Shown piece by piece: positions 7,901 to 15,144 of a DNA stretch of 41,298 nt (its first letter is position 1; each line of letters starts with the position of its first letter). The position numbers and the translations under genes were made by a program. Below the pieces are notes generated by a model. It worked only from the letters and a program-made list of their open reading frames with translations, ran no database searches and was not told the DNA's origin. Location of the stretch: contig CAIKLP010000026.1 in NCBI GenBank assembly GCA_903828245.1, forward strand, positions 1-41,298. Direction: 5' to 3'. The DNA is from an uncultured bacterium. GTDB lineage: Bacteria; Bacteroidota; Bacteroidia; Sphingobacteriales; Sphingobacteriaceae.

Positions 7901-9297
7901 GCAATACTAATTTCATTTGTTTGTTGTTGTGTAGCAATTCTTTTTAAAATTGTTAAAGGATTTACTTCTGCAATGCCCGAAACTTTTCTAAAATTGGCAA
8001 GCTTATAAAAATTCTTCGACTCGAAATAAGACTCTTGCTGAAAGTTTCCTTTTATCATGCCCATCTCTATCTCTGTTTTGTCTATATCCCACTGCATGCG
8101 CTCTACTTCAAAGGTCATTTGATGATAGGAATCGAAAAATGAGGCAGCAGCAATACCCTCTTTTTTACGCAACAATACCACTTGCCTTTGCTTTGCATTG
8201 AATCTAAATTCGATACCGGGATGATAAATAGAATCTTCGGCTAAGTAAATAGACACCTCGGCAGGCAAGGCAATAATTTCTTCTTTTTGTAAAATAAAAG
8301 CATTCGAAAAAGTTTTCAGCGCTACTTTATTGTTTACAAAAATAGCTATCGATGCTTTTTGATCATCGGTACCAATGCCGTAAAGCTTACTACCAGCCAT
8401 ACTAAAGCCACCGTGATAATCTACATTTTTAAAAAAATCTTTGATATCGTAATTTCTTTCGTATGCCGTAAATTTTGGATAAGTGGCATTTTCTGGCGAG
8501 TTATTGGTACTTAAACGATCTTCGAATCGGCCAATCAAAGGTGCTTTAAATAATTGTTTGTGAAAAAAAGAAACCGAATCGGCTGTAAAATCGGCCTTGG
8601 TACAATCAATGGTATAATTTTTCAATGTGGCATAAACCACCAAAGAATCTAATCCACCTCTCGTCCAATTTACCAAGCCTGCGCTTGCTTTCCAGGTTTT
8701 GCTTAAAGGATAATAAACGCCTTCTGTTTGGTAAATAACCGAACGATCTCCTCTAGAAATAGTCATTAAATTAATTTTTCCAATGGTTTTAATTTTAGGA
8801 ATCGAATCAAAAACCATTTCATAATTTGTGCTATTAAAAAACCATTGCACACTTTTAGATTTGTGCAACATTTGGCCTTTAAAAAAATCTGCCGTAAAAT
8901 TTAAAAAACGACTTGCATTTTTATTTTTTTGAGGGATTAATGCATTTAGAATTTCACTTGTCTTCGCAAATGCAGGTTTGTATTCGCTTAGCGCAATATC
9001 ATTGTAGGTTAACATCCAATCCAGGTATTCTGGTTCGGCTTTCATTTTTCGAGCAGCCATTTTGCTAGCCAAAGAAAGCAATTGCTTTTGCTGAGCTGCG
9101 TCGAATACTAATTCGTAATTTTTTTTAAATATTTGAAATGCATTTTTTGTTTCTTCGTTTACTTTTGCATCTTTAAAATACTCATTTAATTCTGAAATAA
9201 ATTTTGCAGGGTCGTCCGAAAAGCTTTTAGGCTGTGCAATAGCGCGAAAAGTAAAAAAGAATAAAACACAAACTAGTAGCAATAACTTCTGCTTCAT
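4933..9297 (-). CDS. Very large secreted protein of unknown function (1454 aa)
   Basis: A clear signal peptide (MKQKLLLLVCVLFFFTFRAIA, cut before Gln) sends this 1454-residue protein through the inner membrane. No membrane helix follows, and no catalytic motif or lipobox is visible. The body is rich in aromatic residues and beta-prone stretches. Residues ~570-1400 repeatedly alternate short strands (for example FSGKVHAGTLDFYGTNF, FNGTICYTPTALNGNGW, LRAANPYLAYDGFV), suggesting a long beta-rich periplasmic or surface protein. Residues ~450-520 (ILKRIATQQQ, EQDVIGLLRSLLAEGYIG) look like a small helical, winged-helix-like region. It sits between prmA (12-bp gap) and mpl (9-bp gap), so it is in their operon and may serve the envelope. 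I do not recognise a named family. Confidence 0.85.
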   Translation of the reverse strand: MKQKLLLLVCVLFFFTFRAIAQPKSFSDDPAKFISELNEYFKDAKVNEETKNAFQIFKKNYELVFDAAQQKQLLSLASKMAARKMKAEPEYLDWMLTYNDIALSEYKPAFAKTSEILNALIPQKNKNASRFLNFTADFFKGQMLHKSKSVQWFFNSTNYEMVFDSIPKIKTIGKINLMTISRGDRSVIYQTEGVYYPLSKTWKASAGLVNWTRGGLDSLVVYATLKNYTIDCTKADFTADSVSFFHKQLFKAPLIGRFEDRLSTNNSPENATYPKFTAYERNYDIKDFFKNVDYHGGFSMAGSKLYGIGTDDQKASIAIFVNNKVALKTFSNAFILQKEEIIALPAEVSIYLAEDSIYHPGIEFRFNAKQRQVVLLRKKEGIAAASFFDSYHQMTFEVERMQWDIDKTEIEMGMIKGNFQQESYFESKNFYKLANFRKVSGIAEVNPLTILKRIATQQQTNEISIASYAAAVKLREQDVIGLLRSLLAEGYIGLNENRGWIYVKEKTFNYIKNEAGKLDYDVIRFASLSDQSINARLNLLNKDLDIVGVSQIFLSDSQSVNIRPAAGVLKVKANRDMEFSGKVHAGTLDFYGTNFTFNYNRFTIDMPKVDSMKIKVLGKENFNGQKELISLKTVLRDIDGVLYIDDMDNKSGLKKYSQYPLFQANSVSYVYYDYPYVQKGVYRRADFYFKINPFMIDSLDDISSTAGLTFPGNFHSGGIFPDFDETLTYQPDTSLGFVTYAPQGGYPLYKGKGTYENQIRLSDKGLYGKGKIDYLASVTISDQFLFLLDSMNAAIDRFDLKRKATHPLAKSIQSYMHWEPYEDSMFVKSLAFPTDLYVGKNNFNGTICYTPTALNGNGWSNIKGAAIFSRDFVFNPDDFTAAQSIAKINAIDTTKLALEAGNVQSKIDFIAKLGSFKTNERNGLVKFPANNYATTLPEFVWYFDLQQITFAKGNTPADAYSFISTHPLQDSLHFEVDHALYNLRSVDLKIDGAEKIRVADAEIRPHDAHVEIFGDAIIRRLDSAVIIANVETKYHELFDAKVDIYARRKYNANAYYAYKTKKDTLGQIIHFNEIKVDSGFATLGKGQIADSMQFLLNAKLKYKGDVYLRAANPYLAYDGFVKVNTKSTVIQSQYFRYKGFINPDTVQLAINDPRDENKNKIASGVHIGITNYESYGTFLSKKIEPNDVDVLNVEGSLIYDEEQKLFKIAQADKLYDSVLKGAYYTFDEENETVFAEGPINLGVDFGSKLKIVSAGNVSSKVTENLSTVDLVIALDFEFLKEATLLMHKDIDLNGYEADQDRKDRPAFDKAIAELLPDKESNKFLNALHQGGPYNLPKLFNSGLVISDAQMAWDQTRRSWRSTTDKIGIMSSYDKTINKTFKGYVEIVRKRSGNVLNIYFEITPDVWYLYTFRQGQMEAISSNADFNKILTEKTKGDSPFSISAMKRKLDFVRSF

Positions 9298-9309
9298 TGA
9301 TCTATTAAT

Positions 9310-10152
9310 TTAATTTGCTTTGTTAAATTTTGCTACCACCCAATTATTTTTAGCCGAATGCATTTGATAAATCAAGCCATTTTCGCTTGCCGCTTGTTTT
9401 ATAAAAATCAAATCTTCTTCGTAAAATCCACTAAACAAAATAATGCCGCCGGCTACTAAAGAAGCTGCGTATGCCGCCATGTCGTTGATTAAAATATTGC
9501 GGTTAATATTGGCTAAGATTAAATCAAAACTTAATCCTTGTATATCTTTGGCATCGCCACAAATTACTTTTGCAGCTAGCTGATTGATTTCGAAGTTTTC
9601 TGTTGCACTGTTACTGGCAATGGGGTCGTTGTCTATCGCAAGTATGCTTTTGGCGCCTTTGAGGCCAGCGAGGATGGCCAGCACTCCGGTGCCACAACCC
9701 ATATCTAATACCGACAAACCTTCGACAGATAAGTCGAGTAATTGTTCGGCCATTTGCAAAGTGGTTTCGTGATGACCCGTACCAAAGGCCATTTTAGGAT
9801 GCATTTTAATTTGATATGGATACTGCGGCTGAGCTGGATGAAAGTTAGCGTAGATATATACTTGTTCACTTACAATTACTGGCGGAAAATTACTTTCCCA
9901 TACTTCATTCCAATTTTGATAGGGAATAATTTGCATGGTATAGGTAAATTCAAAATCTGCAGCATAGCCCGCTAATTGCTCCTGCATTATTTCTTCTTTA
10001 AATAAATGTTCGGGAATAAATGCACTAAAGCCTGTTTCGTTGGCATCAAAAGAATCAAAGCCAATAGCAGCTAATTCGTTCATTAATAAATCCGATAAAA
10101 ATTCTTGCGCTGCTCCAACCGTAAAATTGACTGCTATAAAATTACCATTCAT
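9310..10152 (-). CDS. prmA: Ribosomal protein L11 methyltransferase
   Basis: 280-aa SAM-dependent enzyme that trimethylates ribosomal protein L11 in the cytoplasm. The N-terminal ~100 residues are the L11-recognition domain. The linker FGTGHHETT (123-131) is the PrmA signature, followed by SAM motif I (VLDMGCGTGVLAI, 148-160), the acidic residue AIDNDP (~172-177), and LILANINRNI (~211-220) in the place of the substrate motif. Length is normal. It is 2 bp downstream of tpiA and 12 bp upstream of the large secreted protein gene. Confidence 0.93.
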   Translation of the reverse strand: MNGNFIAVNFTVGAAQEFLSDLLMNELAAIGFDSFDANETGFSAFIPEHLFKEEIMQEQLAGYAADFEFTYTMQIIPYQNWNEVWESNFPPVIVSEQVYIYANFHPAQPQYPYQIKMHPKMAFGTGHHETTLQMAEQLLDLSVEGLSVLDMGCGTGVLAILAGLKGAKSILAIDNDPIASNSATENFEINQLAAKVICGDAKDIQGLSFDLILANINRNILINDMAAYAASLVAGGIILFSGFYEEDLIFIKQAASENGLIYQMHSAKNNWVVAKFNKAN

Positions 10153-10154
10153 CG

Positions 10155-10925
10155 TTAAATGGAATTAAATGAAGTAACAATATCTGTAAAATCTCGCGAT
10201 TTTAAAGAGGCCCCACCAATTAATCCACCGTCTATATCGGCTTGACTAAAAAGTGTTTTTGCATTTTGAGGATTACAACTACCGCCATATAAAATGCTAC
10301 AATCTGCCGCCGCATCGGCACCAAATTGATTAGCAATGCTTGCCCTAATAAAAGCATGCATTTCTTGCGCTTGCTCAGGACTTGCCGTTAAGCCTGTTCC
10401 TATTGCCCAAACTGGCTCATAAGCCAAAACAATTTTTGCAAAATCTGAAACAGTTAAATGAAATAAAGATTCTTTTAGTTGTTGCGCAACCACTTCAAAA
10501 TGTTTGCCTGCTTCGCGTTCTTCTTTTAATTCTCCAAAACAAAAAATTGGATGCAAATGATTGGCCAAAGCGGTATTCACTTTTTTAGCTAATAATTCGT
10601 TTGTTTCTTTAAAATATTGACGACGCTCCGAATGCCCTATTAGCACATAACTTGCGCCAACAGAATGAATCATACTGGCCGCAATTTCGCCTGTAAATGC
10701 ACCTGCGTTTTCTTGATGACAATTTTGTGCAGCACTTGCAAAATTTGCATGTCCATTAATTAACTTTTGCACACTGGCTAAATGTATAGCCGGGCTTGCA
10801 AAAATGGTAAGCACTTTTGCATTTAATTCATCGTTAATCATGTGCATGGCTTCGGCCACTAATTCCATTCCTTCTTGGTAATTTTTATTCATCTTCCAAT
10901 TACCCGCCACTATTTTTTTTCTCAT
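10155..10925 (-). CDS. tpiA: Triosephosphate isomerase
   Basis: 256-aa TIM barrel interconverting dihydroxyacetone phosphate and glyceraldehyde 3-phosphate in glycolysis and gluconeogenesis. The catalytic set is complete: Asn9 and Lys11 in GNWKMN, His98 in IGHSERR, Glu170 in AYEPVWAIGTG, and the phosphate-binding ILYGGS (211-216) and GLIGGASL near the end. Length is standard. It sits 3 bp after the nucleotidyltransferase gene and 2 bp before prmA, so translation of the three is probably coupled. Confidence 0.97.
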   Translation of the reverse strand: MRKKIVAGNWKMNKNYQEGMELVAEAMHMINDELNAKVLTIFASPAIHLASVQKLINGHANFASAAQNCHQENAGAFTGEIAASMIHSVGASYVLIGHSERRQYFKETNELLAKKVNTALANHLHPIFCFGELKEEREAGKHFEVVAQQLKESLFHLTVSDFAKIVLAYEPVWAIGTGLTASPEQAQEMHAFIRASIANQFGADAAADCSILYGGSCNPQNAKTLFSQADIDGGLIGGASLKSRDFTDIVTSFNSI

Positions 10926-10928
10926 GAT

Positions 10929-12095
10929 TTAGTATTTACGAAAGCTTTCTGTCTGCTCAAACACAGCGGTTAAAATATCTTTTTCTACTTGATTAAAATC
11001 CATTCCTCTACGCTCAAATACTTTTTCTGCTACTTCAAAGGCTTTGTTTAAACCATAAGTTTCGAAACCATGTGCCCCACCCCAAGAAAAATCTGGTACA
11101 AAATTGCGTGGAAAACCAGCGCCAAAAATATTACAAGAAACGCCAACTACCGTACCTGTATTAAACATGGTATTGATGCCGCATTTAGCATGATCGGCCA
11201 TAATTAATCCACAAAATTGCAAACCTGTTTTTTGAAAGTTTTTTGTTCCATAATGCCAGAGCTTAACTTCGGCATAATTATTTTTTAAATTTGAGTTATT
11301 GCTATCGGCACCAATATTACACCACTCGCCCAAAACTGCATTACCTAAATAACCATCGTGGCCTTTGTTACTATAACCAAAAATAACGGCGTTATGAATT
11401 TCGCCACCCACTTTAGAATGTGGACCAACGGTGGTTGCGCCATATATTTTTGCAGCCATTTTTACAATTGAATGTTCGCCTAAAGCAAAGGGCCCTCTAA
11501 TAATGGCGCCTTCTAATACCTCTGCCTCTTTGCCAATATAAATTGGACCCGTTTCGGTATTGAAAATAGCACAGCTTACTTTTGCACCTGGTTCAATAAA
11601 TAATTGATTGCCTATAAGCGTAGAGTTTGCATCTAAGGCTTGTGAAGTGCGACCTGCAGTTAAGATTTCGTAATCGGCTCTTAAAGCTTGATCGTTATAT
11701 GAAAAAATATCGGATGCATTTTTAAGATGAATAAATTCTGAATCAAAATTTATTTGTTTAGCATTTGCGATTTGAAAATTTGCTGCTTGGGTATTTACCG
11801 CTAGGATTAAATTTCCATGCACCAAGGCTTCGTTCTCTTTTAAATTTTCGATGGCCATTTTTAATGCTGGATTTGGTAAAACAGCGCCATTGATAAATAA
11901 ATTTTGTGCAGCAAGCACTTGCGGATATTTTACTTGTAAATAAGTAGCAGTGGCATAAGAATAAGTTGCGGCGAAATAATGCGCCCATTTTTCTTTAATA
12001 GTTAATATGCCTATTCTGAAATCGGCTATGGGTCGAGTAAAAGCCATGGGCAATAAGTTTACCCTATGTTCGTCGTCAAATAAGATAATATTCAT
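10929..12095 (-). CDS. GlmU-like putative sugar nucleotidyltransferase
   Basis: 388-aa two-domain protein. The start (MNIILFDDEHRVNLLPMAFT) opens a nucleotidyltransferase-like domain in which TRPIADFRIG replaces the usual GxGTRM loop. From ~190 on, hexapeptide repeats (IGKEAEVLEGAIIRGP, VGPHSKVGGEIHNAVIFG, LGNAVLGEWCNIGADS) build a left-handed beta-helix as in GlmU and other acyl/nucleotidyl transferases. This is the form known in Bacteroidota as putative sugar nucleotidyl transferase. The sugar is unknown, and the loop is so unlike true GlmU that classical GlmU activity should not be assumed. It is the first gene of the leftward run with tpiA and prmA. Confidence 0.82.
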   Translation of the reverse strand: MNIILFDDEHRVNLLPMAFTRPIADFRIGILTIKEKWAHYFAATYSYATATYLQVKYPQVLAAQNLFINGAVLPNPALKMAIENLKENEALVHGNLILAVNTQAANFQIANAKQINFDSEFIHLKNASDIFSYNDQALRADYEILTAGRTSQALDANSTLIGNQLFIEPGAKVSCAIFNTETGPIYIGKEAEVLEGAIIRGPFALGEHSIVKMAAKIYGATTVGPHSKVGGEIHNAVIFGYSNKGHDGYLGNAVLGEWCNIGADSNNSNLKNNYAEVKLWHYGTKNFQKTGLQFCGLIMADHAKCGINTMFNTGTVVGVSCNIFGAGFPRNFVPDFSWGGAHGFETYGLNKAFEVAEKVFERRGMDFNQVEKDILTAVFEQTESFRKY

Positions 12096-12099
12096 AGAA

Positions 12100-12107
12100 C
12101 AAATATA
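12100..12107 (-). promoter_or_regulatory. -7 element almost touching the GlmU-like start codon
   Basis: Minus strand reads TATATTTG, then TTCT, then ATG. In Bacteroidota transcription begins roughly 5-7 bases after TAnnTTTG, which would place the mRNA 5' end at or next to the start codon. No good TTTG is found 19-22 bases upstream, so the element is a candidate only. Confidence 0.45.
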
Positions 12108-12137
12108 ATTGAATAATTATCCTCTTGGGAGTAAAAC

Positions 12138-12171
12138 AAAAAAAGTCCGAGTAAAACCCGGACTTTTTTTT
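12138..12171 (-). terminator. Rho-independent terminator after rpmE2
   Basis: Stem GTCCG (12145-12149) pairs with CGGAC (12159-12163), extended by a run of A on the left and of T on the right, which also pair. On the minus strand the hairpin ends in a U tract just past rpmE2. It lies upstream of the GlmU-like start and so separates the two transcripts. The sequence is symmetrical enough to work on either strand. Confidence 0.85.
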
Positions 12172-12195
12172 AACAAAACAATCATTTTTGGATGA

Positions 12196-12447
12196 TTAGT
12201 CTTTTTTAGCGTATCTAGTTTTGAATTTATCGATACGACCTGCCGTATCTACTAATTTCAATTTACCTGTGTAAAAAGGATGCGATTTATGCGAAATCTC
12301 TAATTTTACAAGAGGATATTCGTTACCATCTTCCCAAACTACTGTATCTTTAGTTTCAATGGAAGATTTAGTTAAAAATGAGTAATCACAAGATAAATCT
12401 TTGAATACTACCATTCTATAATTTTTTGGATGAATTTCTGCTTTCAT
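12196..12447 (-). CDS. rpmE2: 50S ribosomal protein L31 type B
   Basis: 83-aa ribosomal protein. [20 protein letters not shown] and the end [20 protein letters not shown] are characteristic of L31. It is the zinc-free type B form: only one Cys is present, whereas the zinc type has a four-Cys set. The start at 12447 is chosen because the frame upstream to 12474 is AT-rich leader overlapping the promoter, and the known N-terminus begins MKAEIHP. It has its own promoter (12472-12503) and terminator (12138-12171), so it is a single-gene transcript. Confidence 0.95.
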   Translation of the reverse strand: MKAEIHPKNYRMVVFKDLSCDYSFLTKSSIETKDTVVWEDGNEYPLVKLEISHKSHPFYTGKLKLVDTAGRIDKFKTRYAKKD

Positions 12448-12471
12448 TACTATTCTACTAATTTTGGATTG

Positions 12472-12503
12472 CAAATGTATGATATTCTTTCAAAAAATGC
12501 AAA
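12472..12503 (-). promoter_or_regulatory. Bacteroidota promoter of rpmE2
   Basis: On the minus strand TTTG (12503-12500), 20 bases, then TACATTTG (12479-12472), a full match to TTTG-N19-22-TAnnTTTG. It ends 24 bases before the rpmE2 ATG. Confidence 0.75.
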
Positions 12504-12542
12504 GAATATTGAATTTTTAAATAAAATCTAAAAAAAATAAGC

Positions 12543-12941
12543 CTATTTGCTTTGGCACAACTCAATTAAAACGCCATTGGTTGATTTAGGATGTAAAAAA
12601 CAAACCCATTTATTATCGGCGCCATTTTTAGGCTCCTCAGACAATAATTGAAAGCCTTCTTCCTTCAATCTTTTCATTTCGGCCACAATATCGCTTACTT
12701 CAAAGGCAATATGATGGATCCCTTCGCCCTTTTTTTCAATAAACTTAGCAATGGGGCTTTCGGCATGCGTGGCCTCTAAAAGCTCTATTTTATTATCTCC
12801 CAGCTGAAAAAACTCGGTAATTACCCCTTCCGACAAAACTTCTTCTCTTTTATAAGCGTTTTTGGCAAACAATTTAGCAAAAAGGCTTGTTGATGAATCG
12901 ATGCTTTTAACGGCAATTCCGATGTGTTCTATTTTGTTCAT
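12543..12941 (-). CDS. mce: Methylmalonyl-CoA epimerase
   Basis: 132-aa vicinal-oxygen-chelate enzyme that interconverts the R and S forms of methylmalonyl-CoA, between propionyl-CoA carboxylase and methylmalonyl-CoA mutase. It shows the expected start MNKIEHIGIAV with metal ligand His6, the central GEGIHHIAFEV with His76/77, and the terminal LIELCQ with Glu127. FFQLGDNKIELLE is the family's repeat-half motif. Length is normal. It is a lone gene between rpmE2 (95-bp gap) and the divergent isc operon; the mutase is not in the window. Confidence 0.93.
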   Translation of the reverse strand: MNKIEHIGIAVKSIDSSTSLFAKLFAKNAYKREEVLSEGVITEFFQLGDNKIELLEATHAESPIAKFIEKKGEGIHHIAFEVSDIVAEMKRLKEEGFQLLSEEPKNGADNKWVCFLHPKSTNGVLIELCQSK

Positions 12942-13017
12942 ATACTCGGTAATTTATTGGCAAGCTAGCTAATTAATTGTCAGGAATAAAAAAAAATGAA
13001 AATTATAACCGGCGAAA

Positions 13018-13051
13018 TTTGGCTTTAAAGATATTAAATTCCCTATATTTG
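13018..13051 (+). promoter_or_regulatory. Promoter of the isc operon
   Basis: TTTG (13018-13021), 22 bases, then TATATTTG (13044-13051): a clear Bacteroidota -33/-7 pair. The leader to the iscS ATG would be about 25 bases. No IscR-type operator is apparent and no iscR gene precedes the operon. Confidence 0.8.
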
Positions 13052-13080
13052 TACACAATTTATATAAAGTCTAAATAAAC

Positions 13081-14295
13081 ATGATTCAATTACCGATATA
13101 CCTAGATAACAACGCAACCACTCCAATGGACCCTCGTGTATTGGAAGCGATGTTGCCTTATTTCAACGAAAAGTTTGGAAATGCCGCTAGCAGAAACCAT
13201 CCATTTGGCTGGGCTGCAGAAGAAGGCGTAGATTATGCAAGAGAGCAAATCTCCAAATTGATTAATTGTTCTGAAAAAGAAATCATATTTACCTCTGGCG
13301 CAACAGAATCGAATAACTTAGCCATTAAAGGTGTTTTCGAAATGTATGCTGCAAAAGGCAATCATATTATTACCGCTACTACAGAGCACAAAGCGGTATT
13401 AGATACTTGTGCACATTTAGAAAAATTAGGTGCAACTATCACTTACCTAGAAGTAAAAGCAGATGGTTTAATTGACCTTAACGAATTAAGCAATGCCATT
13501 ACCGATAAAACTATTTTAGTTTCTATCATGTATGGTAATAATGAAATTGGTGTTATTCAACCAATGAAAGAAATTGCTGCTATTACCAGAAGTAAAGGTG
13601 TTTTATTACATACCGATGCTACGCAAACAGTTGGAAAAATTCCAGTTGATGTAGAAGCAGATGGCATCGATTTATTATCTTTTACTGCGCATAAAATGTA
13701 CGGCCCTAAAGGCGTTGGTGCATTATATGTAAGAAGAAAAAATCCTAGGGTAAAGGTTACTGCACAAATGGATGGTGGCGGACACGAAAGAGGCATGCGC
13801 TCTGGAACATTAAATGTACCGGGCATTGTAGGCTTTGGTAAAGCTTGCGAAATTGCGATGCAAGACATGGAAAAAGATACGATTCGTCTTTCTGCTATGC
13901 GTGATCGTTTAGAAAAATCTTTAGTAGAATTAGAAGAAGCATACATCAATGGTAATACCGAACATCGTTTACCACATGTAACTAATATTTCATTCAAATA
14001 TGTAGAAGGTGAAGGCTTAATGATGGCCATGAAAGACTTAGCAGTATCTTCTGGGTCGGCTTGTACTTCGGCATCTTTAGAGCCTTCTTATGTATTAAAA
14101 AGCTTAGGCTTAAATGATGACTTAGCCCATTCATCAATTCGTTTTGGATTAGGCAGATTTACTACCGACGAGGAAATTGATTACGCAATTGAATGCACTA
14201 AAAAAGCAGTCACCAAATTAAGAGACATGAGCCCATTATGGGAAATGTTTAAAGATGGCATCGATTTAGATGCAGTAGAATGGGCAGAACACTAA
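13081..14295 (+). CDS. iscS: Cysteine desulfurase IscS
   Basis: 404-aa pyridoxal-phosphate enzyme that takes sulfur from cysteine and passes it as persulfide to IscU and other acceptors. [13 protein letters not shown] is the N-terminal signature. TEH (His103) stacks on [15 protein letters not shown] holds the Schiff-base Lys205, and [10 protein letters not shown] holds the active Cys328 on the long mobile loop typical of IscS rather than SufS. First gene of an iscS-iscU-iscA operon; iscU follows after 25 bp. Sequence and length are typical of the family. Confidence 0.97.
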   Translation: MIQLPIYLDNNATTPMDPRVLEAMLPYFNEKFGNAASRNHPFGWAAEEGVDYAREQISKLINCSEKEIIFTSGATESNNLAIKGVFEMYAAKGNHIITATTEHKAVLDTCAHLEKLGATITYLEVKADGLIDLNELSNAITDKTILVSIMYGNNEIGVIQPMKEIAAITRSKGVLLHTDATQTVGKIPVDVEADGIDLLSFTAHKMYGPKGVGALYVRRKNPRVKVTAQMDGGGHERGMRSGTLNVPGIVGFGKACEIAMQDMEKDTIRLSAMRDRLEKSLVELEEAYINGNTEHRLPHVTNISFKYVEGEGLMMAMKDLAVSSGSACTSASLEPSYVLKSLGLNDDLAHSSIRFGLGRFTTDEEIDYAIECTKKAVTKLRDMSPLWEMFKDGIDLDAVEWAEH

Positions 14296-14320
14296 TTTAA
14301 AATTTTAAAAAAAGAAAAAA

Positions 14321-14734
14321 ATGGCATACTCAGAAAAAGTAATTGATCATTACAATAACCCAAGAAACGTAGGTACACTAGACAAAGCGAAAAGCAATGT
14401 AGGTACAGGTTTGGTAGGTGCTCCAGAATGTGGCGATGTAATGCGTTTGCAAATTGAAGTGGATCAAAACAATGTAATCACCGATGCAAAATTTAAAACT
14501 TTTGGTTGTGGTTCTGCAATTGCTTCCTCTTCCCTAGCAACCGAATGGTTAAAAGGTAAGTCGATAGACCAAGCATTAGAAATTGATAACATGGATATTG
14601 TAGAAGAATTGGCTTTACCTCCAGTTAAAATACATTGTTCTGTATTAGCAGAAGATGCAATTAAATCTGCGATCAACGATTACCGTGTTAAAAACGGAAT
14701 GGATCCAATTGAATTACCAAAAAGTCATCACTAA
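14321..14734 (+). CDS. iscU: Iron-sulfur cluster scaffold IscU
   Basis: 137-aa scaffold on which [2Fe-2S] clusters are assembled from IscS sulfur. The three ligand cysteines are in place: Cys37 in GAPECGDVM with Asp39, Cys63 in FGCGSAIASSS, and Cys106 in KIHCSVLAEDA. LPPVK (about 99-103) is the known HscA chaperone-binding site, so an hscA-like partner may exist elsewhere in the genome. It lies between iscS and iscA, 9 bp before the latter. Confidence 0.97.
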   Translation: MAYSEKVIDHYNNPRNVGTLDKAKSNVGTGLVGAPECGDVMRLQIEVDQNNVITDAKFKTFGCGSAIASSSLATEWLKGKSIDQALEIDNMDIVEELALPPVKIHCSVLAEDAIKSAINDYRVKNGMDPIELPKSHH

Positions 14735-14743
14735 GAAAAACAA

Positions 14744-15070
14744 ATGATTACGGTTACCGAAAAAGCAAAATCAAAAATTGAAGCTTTAAGAAAAGACGCC
14801 AATATTAGCGACGATTTTTTCTTGAGAGTTGCGGTACAAGGTGGCGGATGCTCTGGCTTGTCTTATAAACTCGATTTCGATAACGAAATTAAAAAAGGCG
14901 ATCAAGAATTCGACGAAAGTGGCTATAAAATTGTATTAGACATGAAAAGCTTTTTATACTTAGCCGGCACAGAACTCGATTTTTCAGACGGTTTAAACGG
15001 AAAAGGCTTTAATTTCATTAATCCAAATGCGTCTAGAACATGCGGCTGCGGAGAGAGTTTTTCAGTTTAA
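14744..15070 (+). CDS. iscA: A-type iron-sulfur carrier IscA
   Basis: 108-aa carrier that delivers iron-sulfur clusters to target proteins. The three conserved cysteines are Cys36 (GGGCSGLSY), Cys100 and Cys102 (TCGCGESF). The middle FDESGYKIVLDMKSFLYLAG is typical. Last gene of the isc operon, closed by a hairpin terminator 25 bases on. hscB, hscA and fdx, present in the proteobacterial operon, are not here. Confidence 0.96.
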   Translation: MITVTEKAKSKIEALRKDANISDDFFLRVAVQGGGCSGLSYKLDFDNEIKKGDQEFDESGYKIVLDMKSFLYLAGTELDFSDGLNGKGFNFINPNASRTCGCGESFSV

Positions 15071-15094
15071 ATATTCAAATATTTTTTTTAAATT

Positions 15095-15128
15095 AGGTTT
15101 TTCATTCATTTGAAAAACCTTTTTTTTT
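15095..15128 (+). terminator. Terminator of the isc operon
   Basis: AGGTTTTTC (15095-15103) pairs with GAAAAACCT (15112-15120) around an 8-base loop and is followed by nine T. A standard intrinsic terminator just after iscA. Confidence 0.85.
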
Positions 15129-15144
15129 ACCTAAAAACAAGCTT

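Noticed and set aside
12448-12474. Longer N-terminus for L31
   Set aside because: The upstream codons overlap the promoter, and the known protein begins MKAEIHP.
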